Positions 24,231-37,635 of a DNA stretch of 64,000 nt are shown one piece after another (the stretch's first letter is position 1; each line of letters starts with the position of its first letter). A program made the translations under genes and the position numbers. The notes beneath the pieces are model-generated. The model was given only the letters and a program-made list of their open reading frames with translations, did not search any database and was not told the origin of the DNA. The DNA is from Crocodylus rhombifer (lineage: Eukaryota; Chordata; Crocodylia; Crocodylidae), in assembly GCA_038503035.1 (NCBI GenBank), contig JAVSML010021692.1, positions 434,001-498,000 on the forward strand, given 5' to 3'.

Positions 24231-25410
24231 TTATGTCCCCTCACAATCCCTAAGGTCAACCAAGAGAAACCTCTTGCAAATACCATCAATGTTAAAGGAT
24301 AGCAAAATCTGAAAGTGGTTTGTAAAACTGAAAAAACTGATAGTAGTAGGGAAGCATAGCTCAGAAAAGAATGAGGCTGAGAATATCCGACTATTCATAA
24401 GAATTATAAACTAGCAGAAAAGGTACCTCTTAGGCAACTGACCTGACAACACACAGAATCAACAGCCAAAACCCTGCAGCCACTAAAAAGCAGGGTGTGA
24501 GGGAAGGATGGGGCACCAAAATACCTCAGCCTTCATACAGTCCAAAACTTTTCAAATAGCAGACTCTGAAGATAATGTTCTATAAGAGAGGCCACTACTA
24601 ACATTTCAAATCCATTTCCTGAAGAATTTTAAGTGCTAGTGAAAGACTATGCTTAAGTTACTTCTTTAAGACAAAAAAAAAAAAAAAATTATGGTTCACA
24701 AGAAGTACTGGCAATGCATACCCCTGAAATCTTTTTAAATGCAGAGGTGAGTGAGTGAGTTGGCTTGAACCACTGCAGAAATTAGCAGACAAAAACAGTC
24801 TCTAGAGGTCTGTATGCCTAAATCATTATAAACATACTACAGGGAGTACTCAACCCTGAGTTTGCAGGCCAGATCCACCCTGCATAGCCATGTCATCCAA
24901 CCCACAGAGCTCCTCAGTCTGCAAATTTGGAGGTGGAGATAAACGGTGGCAACATTATGGTATTTACTCAAATACAAAGATGACCCGGAATATAAGACAA
25001 CCTGCAATAATCAGATTCTATAAATTTCTGGAAAATGTATAAATATATTATAAATTGACTAGGTGTAGCATCTAATTGTAAGAGCCTTTTCTTGAATTCA
25101 TCCTCCTCCCACTGCTATAGCAGGGAAAATAGTGGTTGGAGGGGTCAGGTGGCACCTTGTCCTCTGCTCTCCCAATTTCTGCACTACTTCTGTACCAACA
25201 TATGCATAATACAAACTACACAATATTAACCAAATATATACATCTATGTTTTAGTGGCATTTCATTTAAATCATGGGAAAAATGTAGACTTGGGGTTACT
25301 TTTTTTTTTTTTTTTAACCAAAAATTGAGTTGTTTGGTTTTTTTTGTTTGTTTGTTTGGATAACTACTGCTTATCATGTAGTTCACTGGGCAGGGTCCCA
25401 GCAGCATTTA
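24231..25410. other. AT-rich stretch, possible hAT remnant
   Basis: 24,845-24,925 (ACTCAACCCTGAGTTTGCAG, GGCCAGATCCACCCTGCATA) resembles an interior phrase of hAT-like elements. T-runs lie near 25,300 and 25,338. No gene is supported. Confidence 0.4.
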
Positions 25411-25470
25411 CAGCATTTCAAGCCATTGTAACCAAGAGCCCAGCATTTCAAGCCATTGTAACCAAGAGCC
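25411..25470. repeat. 30-bp perfect tandem duplication
   Basis: 25411-25440 and 25441-25470 are identical over 30 bp (CAGCATTTCAAGCCATTGTA then ACCAAGAGCC), head to tail without spacer. The perfect identity implies a recent duplication or an assembly artefact. Confidence 0.95.
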
Positions 25471-27318
25471 CAGCACTGGTCAGTATGTGTGTGTACTCCA
25501 GGATCCCTCCCCCCACCCCAAAAGGATCTACATGTTAATTAGTCCCAAACTTGGGACTGGGTGTTCTTGTCATAAATCCTGGGACCCCCCAAAAATGGAT
25601 ATGCAAATGAGGTACAGGGCTGCTTGGTCTATCTCCACACTCATTGCATACAACCAGCTGGGAGAGGGGGTGACAAAGCCTCTCAACTACACAGAAGTGT
25701 GGTGTTGCTTGCCAGACATTTAAGGCTTATGAAGAAACAAATATCATAGGAAATAGGAAAGAAAGGCACTGCTCAGCTGTGGAAGTGAAGAGAAAGTCTA
25801 AACATATTTGATGTGGTTCACCATGACATGAAAAAAAGCTAGAGCTGAAGATAATGGGCACCATATCTTATTCAGATTGGCCTTGTGGTAGTTTTCCCCA
25901 TCAGCATTTTTTGGCACCAGAGAGTGTCAGAGCTTGCTCCAGCCCCTCCAAGTGCTGGCCTGGTACTGCTGTACCTCCAGGCCCATGCTCATTCCCTCCT
26001 GGGGGAACAACTGCCTTTTCTGGGGGGAAAGCGGGTTGGTTTTTTGTTTTGTTGTTTTTTTAAGGGCCATACACACACAAAAAAGGTTCCCAGTGTGTTT
26101 GCTCAATATAGCATGTTTAGTGTATTTTAGTCTATACAGTGTGCTTTATGGGCATGCTCACCATGGGCTGCATTTAATCAGCTTCTTAGCTCAGTTCCAT
26201 GACTGAGCACATGCTGCTTCTAGCAGCAGTTTAGTGATAGGGAATGTAATTAATAGGAAGCAGGGGGTGCTGGTAGGTAAATATAGGATAAGGGACTTTT
26301 TCCCCCCAAATTGATTGTGGGGAAAAGACCTCATCTTGTATTTGAGTGAACAATGTAATTGACACTCCTTTGCTGCCGAATTTCTGACCCCATGGGGAGC
26401 CCTGCAGGCTGGATAACATAGCCCTGCATGTCGGATCAAACTCACTCCATGCAGTTAGTGCAGGATCTGTCCCTTGAACCAACCCCACATGGCCAGAAGG
26501 TTGGACCTCATTGGATTAGTACTTTACAATAAAGCATTAAGTTTGAGCAACATAAATAGCATGACTAAGAGATATCCTAGACTCCCATGCATCTTTTTAA
26601 CATTTACTTCCTTCAATGCATTTCAAACTTTAGTATTTATCAGTCAATTAACTCTCTCCCCATTATCTCCTTCCTCCAAATCAGCTATTTCTTTCCACCC
26701 AAAGAGCAACAGCTTAGTATAAAAGCCCTAGGCTCTATACTTCAATTTCTTATCTAGGAAAAGAACACCAGAAAGGAAGAACTTGCCCTATCTTGCACTA
26801 GATAGTCTCTATTAACTGTAGAATGGAAGTTTAATATTTTCACCTCTTAAGAGAGAACTGTGGGGGCGACTAAAAGATGTCAGAGCATGCCTATACTTGA
26901 AACTTACAGATCTTCTGTATCTACATTAAGTCATCTGCAGAACACTTATGCAGGAAAACTGCCCCCAACACCATACTGTTATCCCACAATTAAACTACTT
27001 TTGCCATGTATTTTTGGCCATTCAGTACTGCAATGTTTCAAAATAAATGCGCAGCATTCTGGTTAGAAATCCCAAGGTGCACTGCTCTTCAGCTATGCTA
27101 CATCTATTCTAGGATTCTGCACTCCATGCGTTTTAGGATACCAAATCACAAAACAATGAAATTCTGGGAGTTGGGGTTATATTAGAACAATCCTAGGAAT
27201 TTTACACTTTCATTTCACCATACATGCTTTAAAATGACATAAGCTTGATGAGTACTATGAATCAGCATGGAGGAAACATCAGCTAGCACTATAATCCTCA
27301 CTGAGATAAAAATGAACA
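25471..27318. other. Mixed stretch with a hAT-like fragment
   Basis: 26,330-26,490 (CCGAATTTCTGACCCCATGG, CCTGCAGGCTGGATAACATA) is similar to the interior of the hAT-like element at 28,745-28,880 and is probably a fragment of that family. No coding signal is recognised in the remainder. Confidence 0.45.
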
Positions 27319-27326
27319 ATCTACAA

Positions 27327-27513
27327 CAGGGGGGCAATTATTTTGGGTGGAGGGCTGCTTACTGAGTTTTGGCAAGCCATCAAGGGCCACATGACAGGCA
27401 GCCAGGGGCAGACAAATAGTAATTTTTAAAAAAATTTTTAGAGGCTCCGCAGGCCAGATAGAATGTCCTGGCGTGCTGCATGCAGCCCACAGGATGCATT
27501 TTTCCCACCCCTG
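27327..27513. mobile_element. Short hAT-like MITE with 8-bp target duplication
   Basis: 187 bp. The left end is CAGGGGGGCAATTATTTTGG and the right end TGCATTTTTCCCACCCCTG. Flanking octamers ATCTACAA (27319-27326) and GTCTACAA (27514-27521) match at 7 of 8. It is an internally deleted relative of the element at 21,090-21,820. Confidence 0.8.
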
Positions 27514-28204
27514 GTCTACAAGCACATCTAATCTTGTGCAGAAGCTTCAGAAAAAGGTCAATTAGGACACCTGAAGTAGAGGAAATACTGCTTGACAGGA
27601 TCCTAGATTTGAATATACCTCTGTCTAGTTGATGAAGTGGACATTTGTGGAATTCACAATATGCAGTGGATAAGCAGTAAGTTCCTAAGCAAACTCATGA
27701 TCCAGGTCTTCAGAATATCTTCAGGTTCTCTGAACAAGTCTTAACATTCATATCCCAGGTACGAAATATTTCTATATTACACCACTGACCTGTGTCCCAC
27801 CTGTGCATCTTCCTGCTCATTTATTTAGCAGCCTTTTCCATATCTGTGCATTAAAATGGCCAGATGGGCCTGACCCTCTTCTCCCCAGAAGGCAAATAAA
27901 GTCCAGGACCTCAGCAGGGACCACACTGAGGCACACTGTACTTCCAGTTATTCAGAAGTCAGTTACTCAAGCATATGAATTCCTTTTGAGCTGGAATCAC
28001 AGACAACAGTACCTGGCTGTGCATCAGATTTGAAAACAGAGGGGTGACCTCCTGTCAGGATGACTTCAGAGCAACAGGGATAAATAAGCAAGTCAATCCA
28101 GATAATCAGTAAAGCAATATAGGATACTATTATAAGGACATGGCAATACACAAATGGGGATGTTTTCACATACACGTTTGTGCTAGTAAATTCATCCTCT
28201 AGCT

Positions 28205-28402
28205 CAGTGGTTCTTTACCTTTTTCATTCGACATACCCCTTGGTCTCGGAGTGAGACTTCACATACACCCTTTCAATGGGAAATTAATTTTTTTAGGCCC
28301 TTTGACCTGTATTAGACAATGTATGAAACGGGTCTCACATATCCCCTGATGAGGATTCACGTACCACCCGGGGGTACCTGTACACTTGGTTCAGAAACAC
28401 TG
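28205..28402. mobile_element. hAT-like MITE (CAGTGGTTCT ends)
   Basis: 198 bp bounded by CAGTGGTTCTTTACC and GGTTCAGAAACACTG, imperfect inverted ends. The interior reads CATACCCCTTGGTCTCGG and TACCACCCGGGGGTACC. No clear target duplication remains. Confidence 0.7.
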
Positions 28403-28551
28403 CAGCTGAATAAACCCATTTTTTTTAGTTTAACAATACATACAAAAATATGTTCTGTGAAACAACTTGGGAATACAAGTTACTTTAATACAAAATGACA
28501 GGCAACACATTTCAAGAGTAAACAAGTCCTTGAGTACATCACAGACTATAT

Positions 28552-28887
28552 CAGGGTGGTCCACCTTTGGGGCCTGTGGGTTAAAGGGGTGGCAAAGGCA
28601 TGTCCTTGCTGCCTACCCCTCTCCTGCATGCCTGAATCAGGCCCCATGCACTGGGATCAGGCCTAGGCACCCTGTCCTGCCCTGCATGCCTGATGTAGCA
28701 CATGCGGCCACACTATCCAGCCCACAGGCATCTCCATGGGTCCAGAAATTTAGCAACAGGGGAACAGCAATTAACACTGCCACTGCTCCCTGCCTTGCTG
28801 CCAAATTTTCAGGCCCATGGAGTATCCTGCAGGCCAGATGACATAGGGCTGGATCTAGCCTGCAGACCAGTGGCTTGAACACCCCTG
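28552..28887. mobile_element. hAT-like MITE (CAGGGTGGTCC ... CACCCCTG)
   Basis: 336 bp from CAGGGTGGTCCACCTTTGG to CTTGAACACCCCTG. Flanking octamers GACTATAT and AACTATAA agree at 6 of 8. Interior phrases (GGCCAGATGACATAGGGCTG) recur in a fragment at 26.3-26.5 kb. Confidence 0.7.
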
Positions 28888-29167
28888 AACTATAAGTTCA
28901 TCAGTAAATTCTCTCCTATGAAGTTAACAAAGTATGCCTGAAAGAACTGTGAAACTTTAAGGTATCCCTAATTTTCCAAGCTCATCTAGTTCTTCATATT
29001 AGTCATCGCTAGACAACAGACCTATTCATTTGTACACTCTCTCAGTCAGTCCCCATACACACTGGCAGACTTATATTATTTCTGGAGCACAGGACCAATT
29101 TTGAGAGATGGGGTTTAGATATAATGCTGATCAACCATTATCTTCATATTATAATGAGTCTCTAGGC

Positions 29168-29483
29168 CAGTGATTCTCAACCAGAGTGATGGGATGCCAT
29201 GAGATCCTCCTCCCAGGGTGAGATCTTTTTATGGGTGCTGTGGGGGTGCCACACAACATTGCACTGTTAGGTGTACAAACACCTACATATTCACAAGATA
29301 AACCCAGAGATTTTAAATAGAAAACCACAGCATCAAAAACATTTCTGAATTGCTGAAGCTTTCCTGAGTTTGTTGCAACAGAGGGCTCTATTATTTTTTC
29401 ATAGTCAAAAAAAATGAGTGAAAGCTAAGAGCCAACATTTTCCAAGGGGTGCCATGAGTCAAAAAGAGACTGAGAACCAATGC
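29168..29483. mobile_element. hAT-like MITE (CAGTGATTCTCAACC ends)
   Basis: About 316 bp. It starts CAGTGATTCTCAACC and ends near CTGAGAACCAATG, an imperfect inverted copy. Flanks TCTAGGCC and CCTAAGCC agree at 6 of 8. The interior repeats GGGTGCCATGAG / GGATGCCATGAG in direct orientation near both ends. Confidence 0.6.
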
Positions 29484-29490
29484 CTAAGCC

Positions 29491-32400
29491 CATGGTTTTC
29501 AACCTGTGTTCTGCACAAACTTGCAGGTGTGAAGAATGGAAAAAAAAAAAATGTTTGAAAATGACTGCTCAAGGCATTTCAGATTCCAGCACCTTGAGAA
29601 GACATCACAAGCTACACTACTGTGCAGTTAACAACAGTCTCTATACCATTAGTACCAGTCTAGAACATTACTGGAGATCAAATTCTGTTCCATTTACACC
29701 CAAGAAAAATCAATATAATTGTACTGAATTCAAATGACTTCTGAATTAAACCTCTGAAAGTTAAAAGTAGAATGAGGTGAACCCAAGAAAAAAAGAAACA
29801 CTGTTACAAGGTATATAGCATAATGATTATCACACAAGGATGAAAAACTGCTTTGCTTAGCTTTAGTTGCAGTTTCAACACGTACATAATCTCATAATGC
29901 AATCTGTATTACAGTACAAGTCATTATAAAAACAAACATTTTAAATAACTTCAAATGATTAGCCACCGTAACTAAGGTAACTACAATCTCCCACTCAAGT
30001 TCCAGAAATAGGAAACACAGGAATGAAGGCAAGTGGAAGTTAAAGAGAAGTCAGTAGGAGCAAGAAAATGGACAGGATCATGGTGTAAGAGGGCAAAAGA
30101 ATGGCTGTAAGAAAATAATACATACTAGCTGTGGAAGGAGATTTAAAAGATGGTTATGTGAACAGGGTAATAGAAAGGTATTTGTTTTCAGAGTCATTTT
30201 ATTGCCGGGGGGGAGGGAGGGAAAAGAGTGCATTTCTTTACCATTTCAGCACATTTTGTGGTTTTGCTAATTCAGACTTTATCAATTTCCAGTCTCTAGC
30301 AGGTAATACAAAATTTGTAAGAGTTCCTAGGACCATTTCTTTCTAAAACAGGGAAGATTTGGTTTGCATCATTTAGTTTCCAGATATCTGTCTCCTAGTC
30401 ACGTTGAAGTTTTACAGATATCTGCATGAACAGACCTTTGTACCTAGAGCCCCTACTGAGGGCAACAGGATCTATCATAAGAATTGCCAGATCATGGGGT
30501 TTTTTTGATTGCTTTTACTTTTCTTCTTTGACAAGAACAGTTTGTTCATAAGTCAATACTTGCAAAAGTCTTAACTTGACTATGTGGACCCAAGAGAACC
30601 GAAGTTAGCACAGAGTTGTGAAACCAAGTATGTACTCTCTACTTAAGGTATGGGCTGGAAAGAATCTTACACATTGCGTACCAAGGCGGATCAGCTGTCC
30701 CTTTGACAAAAGGAAAATTTCTTTCAGTTACCTGAACCTAGATATCATCTTTTCAACACACGTGGACTCCAAACCAGGAACAACAGAATTACTAGGAAGA
30801 CTGAGAAAATTATTTAAAAAAAAAAGGAAAATATATAGATGTTTTCACTATAAACAACATAGGGAAGTAAGGGTTCCTTTTAATGTAGTTTAGATGAAAG
30901 TTTAAGGGCTGTCTGGTTTCCCCACACCGAACAAAAAGTTTCTGAACATGTTTGTTTGTTTGTTTAACTCTTAACCAACAGCAGCCTCTTAAATCAATAA
31001 GACACATGAATACATAGTCTCCTATTCAGTCAGGTTTTAAAGAGCAAGATTCAATATTCCCATTCCCATTCCCCCCCCCACAGACTCCCCCTCCCATGGA
31101 ACAGCTGTAGTCCTCTTTCATCCCCACAGGATTCCTCTTCCTTGTGTAATAAGGAACTTGTTTGGATATTTATTCTTGGCACAAATTCTAAAAAGGATGA
31201 AGTTTAACACTGGCAGTAATGAAAATAGCAACCATGTCAGCATTCAGAGTGTTCACTATGACACTGCAAACATTTGTTTAACTGCCAACTGAATAAGATT
31301 CATCTCAGCCAAGAGAAAGATATAAATGAGCAATAAAAGTCAGGAAGGACTCTCACTGTTCAAGGACTTTCAAGACAAGTGGTCACCCTAAGCCTCATGC
31401 AGCTGCCACTAATTCTCTGCCTTATTCCACTCAGAGCCCAACTTTTGGGAATAAACATACCCCAAGGACAAATGGCCAAACAGGTAACCCTATGGAAAAG
31501 CTAGGAATGTTGGCAAGAATGCCCTACAAAAAAGATGGCTTCCAATAGTTAGCCTTCTCTCCCTCTATTACATATTTACCTATGAAAATAGCCTTAGTGT
31601 TTGTGAAGGTGGAACAAGATGTTAGCATTATAATGAAGAAGCATCCAAGGAAAGTTCACACAAATACTCTGTAACTGCACAACAAAAACTAGAGTGACTA
31701 CAGAATTTGACCAGCAAGTTACTGCAGTATGTTTTTACTGAAATTCTAGTATTTGACAGGTCATGCTGGTCTGACAAACACAAAGAGATTCTAACATAGG
31801 AAATGCAAGTCCTTCAGGCCTTCCAAAATTAAAAATTCACCTGACCAAACTCTTCTAACCTGCTTAAAAGTAAACAGTAATCAACTAAATACACTAAAGT
31901 TTATTTTATCTCATGCCACAACCTTAAACTTTATGATTTTCTACAATTTAGTTCTTTTGAATCCTTGCTTATGAATCCATTATCACCGACACCCACCATT
32001 TGGCCTTTTAATATAAAAAGCCCTTAACTCTAAACATTCTTCCAACAAATATAGTCAGGCAGGAATAGAAAGAGGTAATTTTATACACAATCTAGAATGC
32101 AGGCCTCCAAGCAAGCTGCTTTCATTAAAATAGTATATACTGTAATGAACTATGGGTTTTCTTGTGATGTATGTGACCGTTTACTGCTTTAGCCTATGTA
32201 CAGAAAATGAAGGGTTAAGTCAGGACTGCCCAGCTGCAGGACTAGACATGATGGATCTTTAACACCAAGAGTTGTGAATGGCTTTGTTGACATACCAACA
32301 AAAGTGAGATGCCCAACACAGGAGGTGTCCAGAGGAGGTACACATGACAATGGGAGAATAGGCTGGGGGTGAAGCAACCCATCAGTTCCTGGCCAAAAGA

Positions 32401-32770
32401 GTCGGGGGACTGAGACAAACGGAAGAGATCCATGCTGCTGGAAAGAGTGAAAATGGAACAGCTTTATCTTTGGGGGTGGTCAGAGCTATGCAGGGTAGAC
32501 TGGGGACACTGGGACTGCTTAACCCCTTGGGGGCCTATAAATGCTTTCATAGAAAAGACTGCCCGATGTACTGCTCAAAACTGTAGGTTGCAATGGACTA
32601 CCCCAAGAGGAGGTGAGGTCTCTTTGAAGCAGAACTGGATAGTTGCTCCTCAAACCAGGACCACAGAGTACAAAAAAAGGCAAGAGACCTAATGTAGGGG
32701 TTTTAGAGTGGGAAGGAGTTCAGGCTCCCCTTCTGCTCTAGAAGCCAAGCCTGGCTTCAGGGGAATCTCT
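29491..32770. other. AT-rich unique sequence, no gene seen
   Basis: No exon or repeat supported. Simple patches include a G-run near 30,207, a TTTG run near 30,950-30,966 and a C-run near 31,072. Probably intronic if the promoter at 37.7 kb transcribes leftward. Confidence 0.4.
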
Positions 32771-32773
32771 CAA

Positions 32774-32774
<1 letters not shown>

Positions 32775-32806
<32 letters not shown>

Positions 32807-32816
32807 CCCCCCCCCC
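32775..32816. repeat. (AC)n microsatellite followed by a C-run
   Basis: About 14 AC units followed directly by about 14 C. Confidence 0.95.
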
Positions 32817-32820
32817 AATA

Positions 32821-35800
32821 AATTAAACATTATTAGTAAACCTGGATCTAAACTACTATATAGAAAGTATACCACAAAGAATGTAATCTATAGCACTGTC
32901 ACCTCTGCTTCCAGAAAATAGTAACAGTTTTCCTAAATGTTTAGTAATCATACTCTACCTCCCCATCACCTGGAAAAAGCTAGCATGAAAGTGCCACATG
33001 CTGTACTAGTAATGGGGATGGTATGAAACCAGATGCAAGTTAAGAAGAAAATAATCACAAATCAGCACTGATCAAATTCTATCTACACATCAAACTGATT
33101 TGTCAGAAGTGGATAAGATTGTAATTTTACTTTAAATAGGCCTTCTAGAGATGTTGTTACTGATGCATAGAGATTAAGCAACTTGTCCAATATCACACAG
33201 CAAGCCAATGGGAGTCAAGGTAATACAGAGTTCCTAACTCCCAACCAAACCCAACTATCATTTTTTACACTTGAGTATTTTGTCAAAAGAAATACCTCTA
33301 TAATTACAGTTTGCTGTTCAGAGTTGCAGGAGTAACCTGGCCTTAGCATGGTAGCTAACAGTAATGTCACAATTTCTTTTCCAATGATGGCAGCAGAGGT
33401 AGCCAAACCAGTCCCAGTGGATACATGTTTAAGGCACTTTAGATATGTTTAAGTGTCATGCATAGAAGTCCCATTTTCAGAAATGATTCAGACTCCTCAA
33501 GTCAGTTTTAAAAATCCTAAGTAACTTTTGGAAATGGGACCCTGAAGTTATATACAACATTTTGGAAAATACTACCCGATATTGTGCATAGAGTGTCAAC
33601 CACCAAGATGCATAAAATACTGTACAGCACAATTTTGTATGGAGAGCCAATGTTCAAGCAGCTAGCAAGCAGAAGAGGACTCGCACTCAAAAATAACTTG
33701 CTTTCCACAATAATTTGCAAAGACAATCAAATAAACAAAAACCCACTACTACTGGTCATGTTACATGGATCAAATTGCCCTTTAAAGCTAATCATTTCTT
33801 GGGCCATAAAAGAGTTTATGCACAAGTACACTAAAGTAGTGTTATGGATTAGCCACTCCCAGACTCAAGGCCTTATTTATCTGTGGAGCAAATTCATAGC
33901 AGTCTTGGGTCACTTTGTGGCCAAATTTTAGCCCTTTGGGACTCCACGGCACAACCTGACACCTCATAAAATCCTGGCCCCACTGGAGTCAATGACAGAA
34001 CTCCCACTAATTGCCATGAGAACAGGCTTCCACCTTACAAGCCCAACTTAAAATCTGAATAAAGAGATTTCTCACTGCAATATTATATAGAAAATGATTT
34101 TAGAACCTTCTTCTCTGCTTCTACTGTGACTTGTGGTAACTAGGACAGTAGCCAAGAAACCCAAACCAAACATGCTTAAATAATAGCTATGTTGCATCAC
34201 CATCGCCTTAGGAAACCACTTCACCTTACCAGTGTTCCCTCTTATCTTGTGTCACCTTTTCTTCCTATTGACTGCACCCCCAGCACAAACCAGTAATAAT
34301 TTAATTGCTAACTACACACCCATATAGTCTGAAAGCAGGAGACAACCCAAAGGCAGACAAGTAAACCTAAATAAACCCTTTAAAAATGCAGTAAAGCTCA
34401 GCTAGATTTACAAAGTAAGTTTCCACTACAGCCAAGCAAGCCAACTTTCCAGCTTTGTTGCCTAATAAAATTTCCGTTGATAGATAACCAGTACCTACTG
34501 AAAGAACTATAATCGCTTTGCATGTATCAAATATCCTACTAAACAGATTGTAAAAATGCCACATAAATCATTTTGTCCATCAACACCAGTGACCAATGCA
34601 GTAAGACAGCCAACATCTCTTGAAGCACAGTGACCCTACATCAAGACCACTAGGTGTAGGAGCAACCCAGAGAAAGGGAGCATCACTAAATGAACACAAC
34701 AGAGACATTACTGTGAAAAAGTCATCCTCTAAAAATGTTGGTCAGAGCCGATAGATGTGGCAACTCCTAAAACTGAAGTTCTACAGCCACAAAACAGACC
34801 AGATGCACCAAGGCTTGCTCCAAAGCCAATGAAACTAGTGAGATACTTCAAATGGGTGTTACAGTAGGCCTTAAACAGCTGCTACTAACTGAACTTGTTT
34901 CAAATAAGAAACTGAATATCCTATTAATAATATTCTAATCCATACTCTATTCCATTTGCATGCTAGTATTTAAGAAGAATATTTTTGAAGTTATTAAATA
35001 CATGTCATATAGTGGAGTTTTAAAACTAGAATCTGTATGCTAAATTTTACTGTTTGGCAGCAAAAAGTGATGAAGCCTTTGACACTTCCACCCATTTGGT
35101 AGCCTAGACTTAACCTCTTCCCCCAAACACCATTAAAAAAAGTAGGCAGACAAGGTTCTTTGGGTAAATCTGACATCTTTTATTAGACCAATTCAAATAA
35201 AACAAATTTAAAAATTAAGTTAAAACAAAATTTTAAAAGCATTCATTTGATCAGCAGGTGGCAAATGCAAATCAGAAAACACCTCAACAGGGCACCTTAG
35301 TGATAGAACATCAGGAAAGCTGAGCGAGGCCTGTGAAGGGCACTTACAACAGACCACTGAGAACTGTCCAAATATCAGGGCTGTTTGAATAGCATGCCAC
35401 CATTAGTAAAAGAACAAACTCTTTCATTTTTCTGTGTACTTGAATATTGAAACAAAAAAAATAACCTTCTGTATAACAATGCATGCAATTCAACAAATTG
35501 GGTTTTAACAAAAATGACATGCCACAGCAACTGGTAATAACTTTAAAATTGTACATAGGCTCACAGCAAGAACAAGTGGTACTCACTCATTACAAAGCAT
35601 TACACACTACAAACTGCACACACCAATACCTCTTAAAAATTCTCTCTTCAAAACCTGCTTCCTTCTTCCCAGTTTTGGAAATCAATGTGTTCACCAGCTC
35701 CCAACATATCTTTGTTAATTCCTACAAAACCTGTTTTTCCCCTCCAGATTTGTGGACTGTGGCAGTACAGTTGGGAGACCCCCCAAGTATACTGTTACTC

Positions 35801-36005
35801 CCTTTCCCTCCTCCCTCCCTCTGTGGAGGAATTAAAAGAAAAATGATTATTTAATTACTTCTCAATTACTTCTGAAATCTAGCAAAAGTGAGCCTTTACA
35901 TTCACCCACAATTAAAAATAGGAGCCTTTTCTCCTCTGCTCAGTTTAAAGTGATCATAAACATGAATCCCAAAGTAACTTTGCTCTGTACAGACAGCAGA
36001 CATAT
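32821..36005. other. AT-rich sequence with small repeat remnants
   Basis: 33,165-33,240 (AAGCAACTTGTCCAATATCA then CACAGCAAGCCAA) resembles a MIR-type core. 35,148-35,215 (GACAAGGTTCTTTGGGTAAA, ATCTTTTATTAGACCAATTC) matches the family of the hairpin at 38.4 kb. No gene is supported. Confidence 0.45.
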
Positions 36006-36007
36006 AG

Positions 36008-36135
36008 TTTCATAGTTTCTAGGGTCAGAAGGGACCTGAGTGGATCATCTAGTCCAACCCCCTGCCATGGCAGGAAAGAGTACTGGGGTCAAACAACCCC
36101 AGCAAGGTGTACATCTAGCCTCCTATTTTGAATCC
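36008..36135 (-). mobile_element. CR1 3'-end fragment
   Basis: Reverse orientation CR1 tail: CATAGTTTCTAGGGTCAGAA, GGGACCTGAGTGGATCATCT, AGTCCAACCCCCTGCCATGG, then CAACCCCAGCAAGG. A second reversed scrap (GGCTGGAAGGGACCTCGAGA) lies near 36,654-36,675. Confidence 0.8.
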
Positions 36136-36639
36136 ATGGTTGTTAACCAATGTCGTTTATATTTCAGGGCTTCAGATACATCTTTAAACATTTTAACTTA
36201 ATAAACGTGCTGAGTTGACTGCTTTTTCAGACATGAAGAAAGGTATCCTGTGTCCAAAAACTTGTCACAAAAAACAAACAAAACAAACCCTCATTCCCAG
36301 CTACATGGTTGCTCCAATAGAGAAGGCAAGGATTTCTGGAGGAAGATAGATCCCTATAGTAACAAAACCAATTTTTAACAAAACCAACACCTAGAGGTCC
36401 CAGCCCAAACTTACTAGGCATTGCACAAATACACAACCAAAAAGACCTCCAGCTTCCTCAAAAAGCACCAAGTTCAAGGAAAAAAGAGACACAGGTGGAC
36501 AGAGGAATGGGACAAGGTAATGATGAGATGATGACAGTCTCATGAGCAGACACAATGCATGGCCGCTTAACCACTGCCAAACTTTGCAATGTGATGTCTA
36601 TGAAAAATACCACCACAGGGTTTGAAGGAGAGAGCTGAA

Positions 36640-37005
36640 GCCTAGAGAAGTCAGGCTGGAAGGGACCTCGAGATGGGTCCTAGTCCAGATGAGGTTGAGA
36701 AACACTGGACTAGATGACATCTGTAAACACAGATGGCCAGCCCCAACCCAGTGCCCCTCACTCCCAACCTGCTGCAGCCCCAAGTGTGTGGGGCAGAGAG
36801 GGGGTGTGTGGAGGCCCTAAGCAACCTCCTGCAAGCTGAGAACTTGCCAGCCTGCAAGGCAAATGCCAGTTTCCCACATTATTCTTATTCATGAGAGAAT
36901 CCATTTTTAAAGTTTGTTGATCCATTTTTACAGGTTGTTCCTTACTCTTTCATATATCCTTGGGACCCACCTTTAGGCCGCAACTCACCAGTTGAGAAAC
37001 ACTGA
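36640..37005. mobile_element. CR1 scrap and hAT-like ends, not fully resolved
   Basis: A reversed CR1 tail fragment is followed by GTTGAGAAACACTG (about 36,692-36,705). A second copy of that word lies near 36,993-37,006 after GCAACTCACCA. Both look like right-hand termini of hAT-like elements with CAGTGTTTCTCAAC ends. Boundaries are uncertain. Confidence 0.4.
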
Positions 37006-37635
37006 TCTCACCCAACCCCCTTTAGCCAGAGGCAAGAAAGATCTTGTGGTCCTTATGGGGCTCCAAGCCCCAACCTTGGTGTTATGAGCACTGCACTGAG
37101 ATTTTTACAGGGGGGCAGGGAAGCTTGTTCTCCCTGCAAAGGTGCAGAAAGGCACAACATGCTCCAGCCAGAAAAGGCAGTGGGACAAAAGGCCAGCGGA
37201 TCCACAGCCTGGCGGGGGAGAGGAGACAACAGGTAGGACAAGGGGATGCATCCACCACAAAGGGACCTCCGGAGCCAAGGCAAGAGGCTCCTGTCTGCCT
37301 GGGGGCGCGGGGAAGGGGGGACCCCGGCGAGTACAACGGGCCCTCAGGATCGGTAGTAGGGCGGGATAGGCTGAGGCGGGCCCAGGCGCAGGGCGGAAGG
37401 CTCGGCCCGCACCTGCCCGGCAGCCCGGGGGGGAAGGGCGGGGAGGGGCCCTCGCACGCGCCCACCTGCGCGGCCGGTTACCTGGGGGGAAGGGGAGGGC
37501 AGGGAGGGAGAGGAAGGCTGGGCGCACGCGGAGGAGCCCAGCAACAGCCGCGCTGCCGAGCCTGCCTCACATACACCGACATACACACGCACATGCGGGA
37601 CAAGCCAGGCCGGCTGGTCGGGGGGCGGCACCCAC

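Noticed and set aside
25411..25470. Possible CRISPR-like repeat
   Set aside because: Only two adjacent units with no spacer, in vertebrate sequence. It is a tandem duplication.
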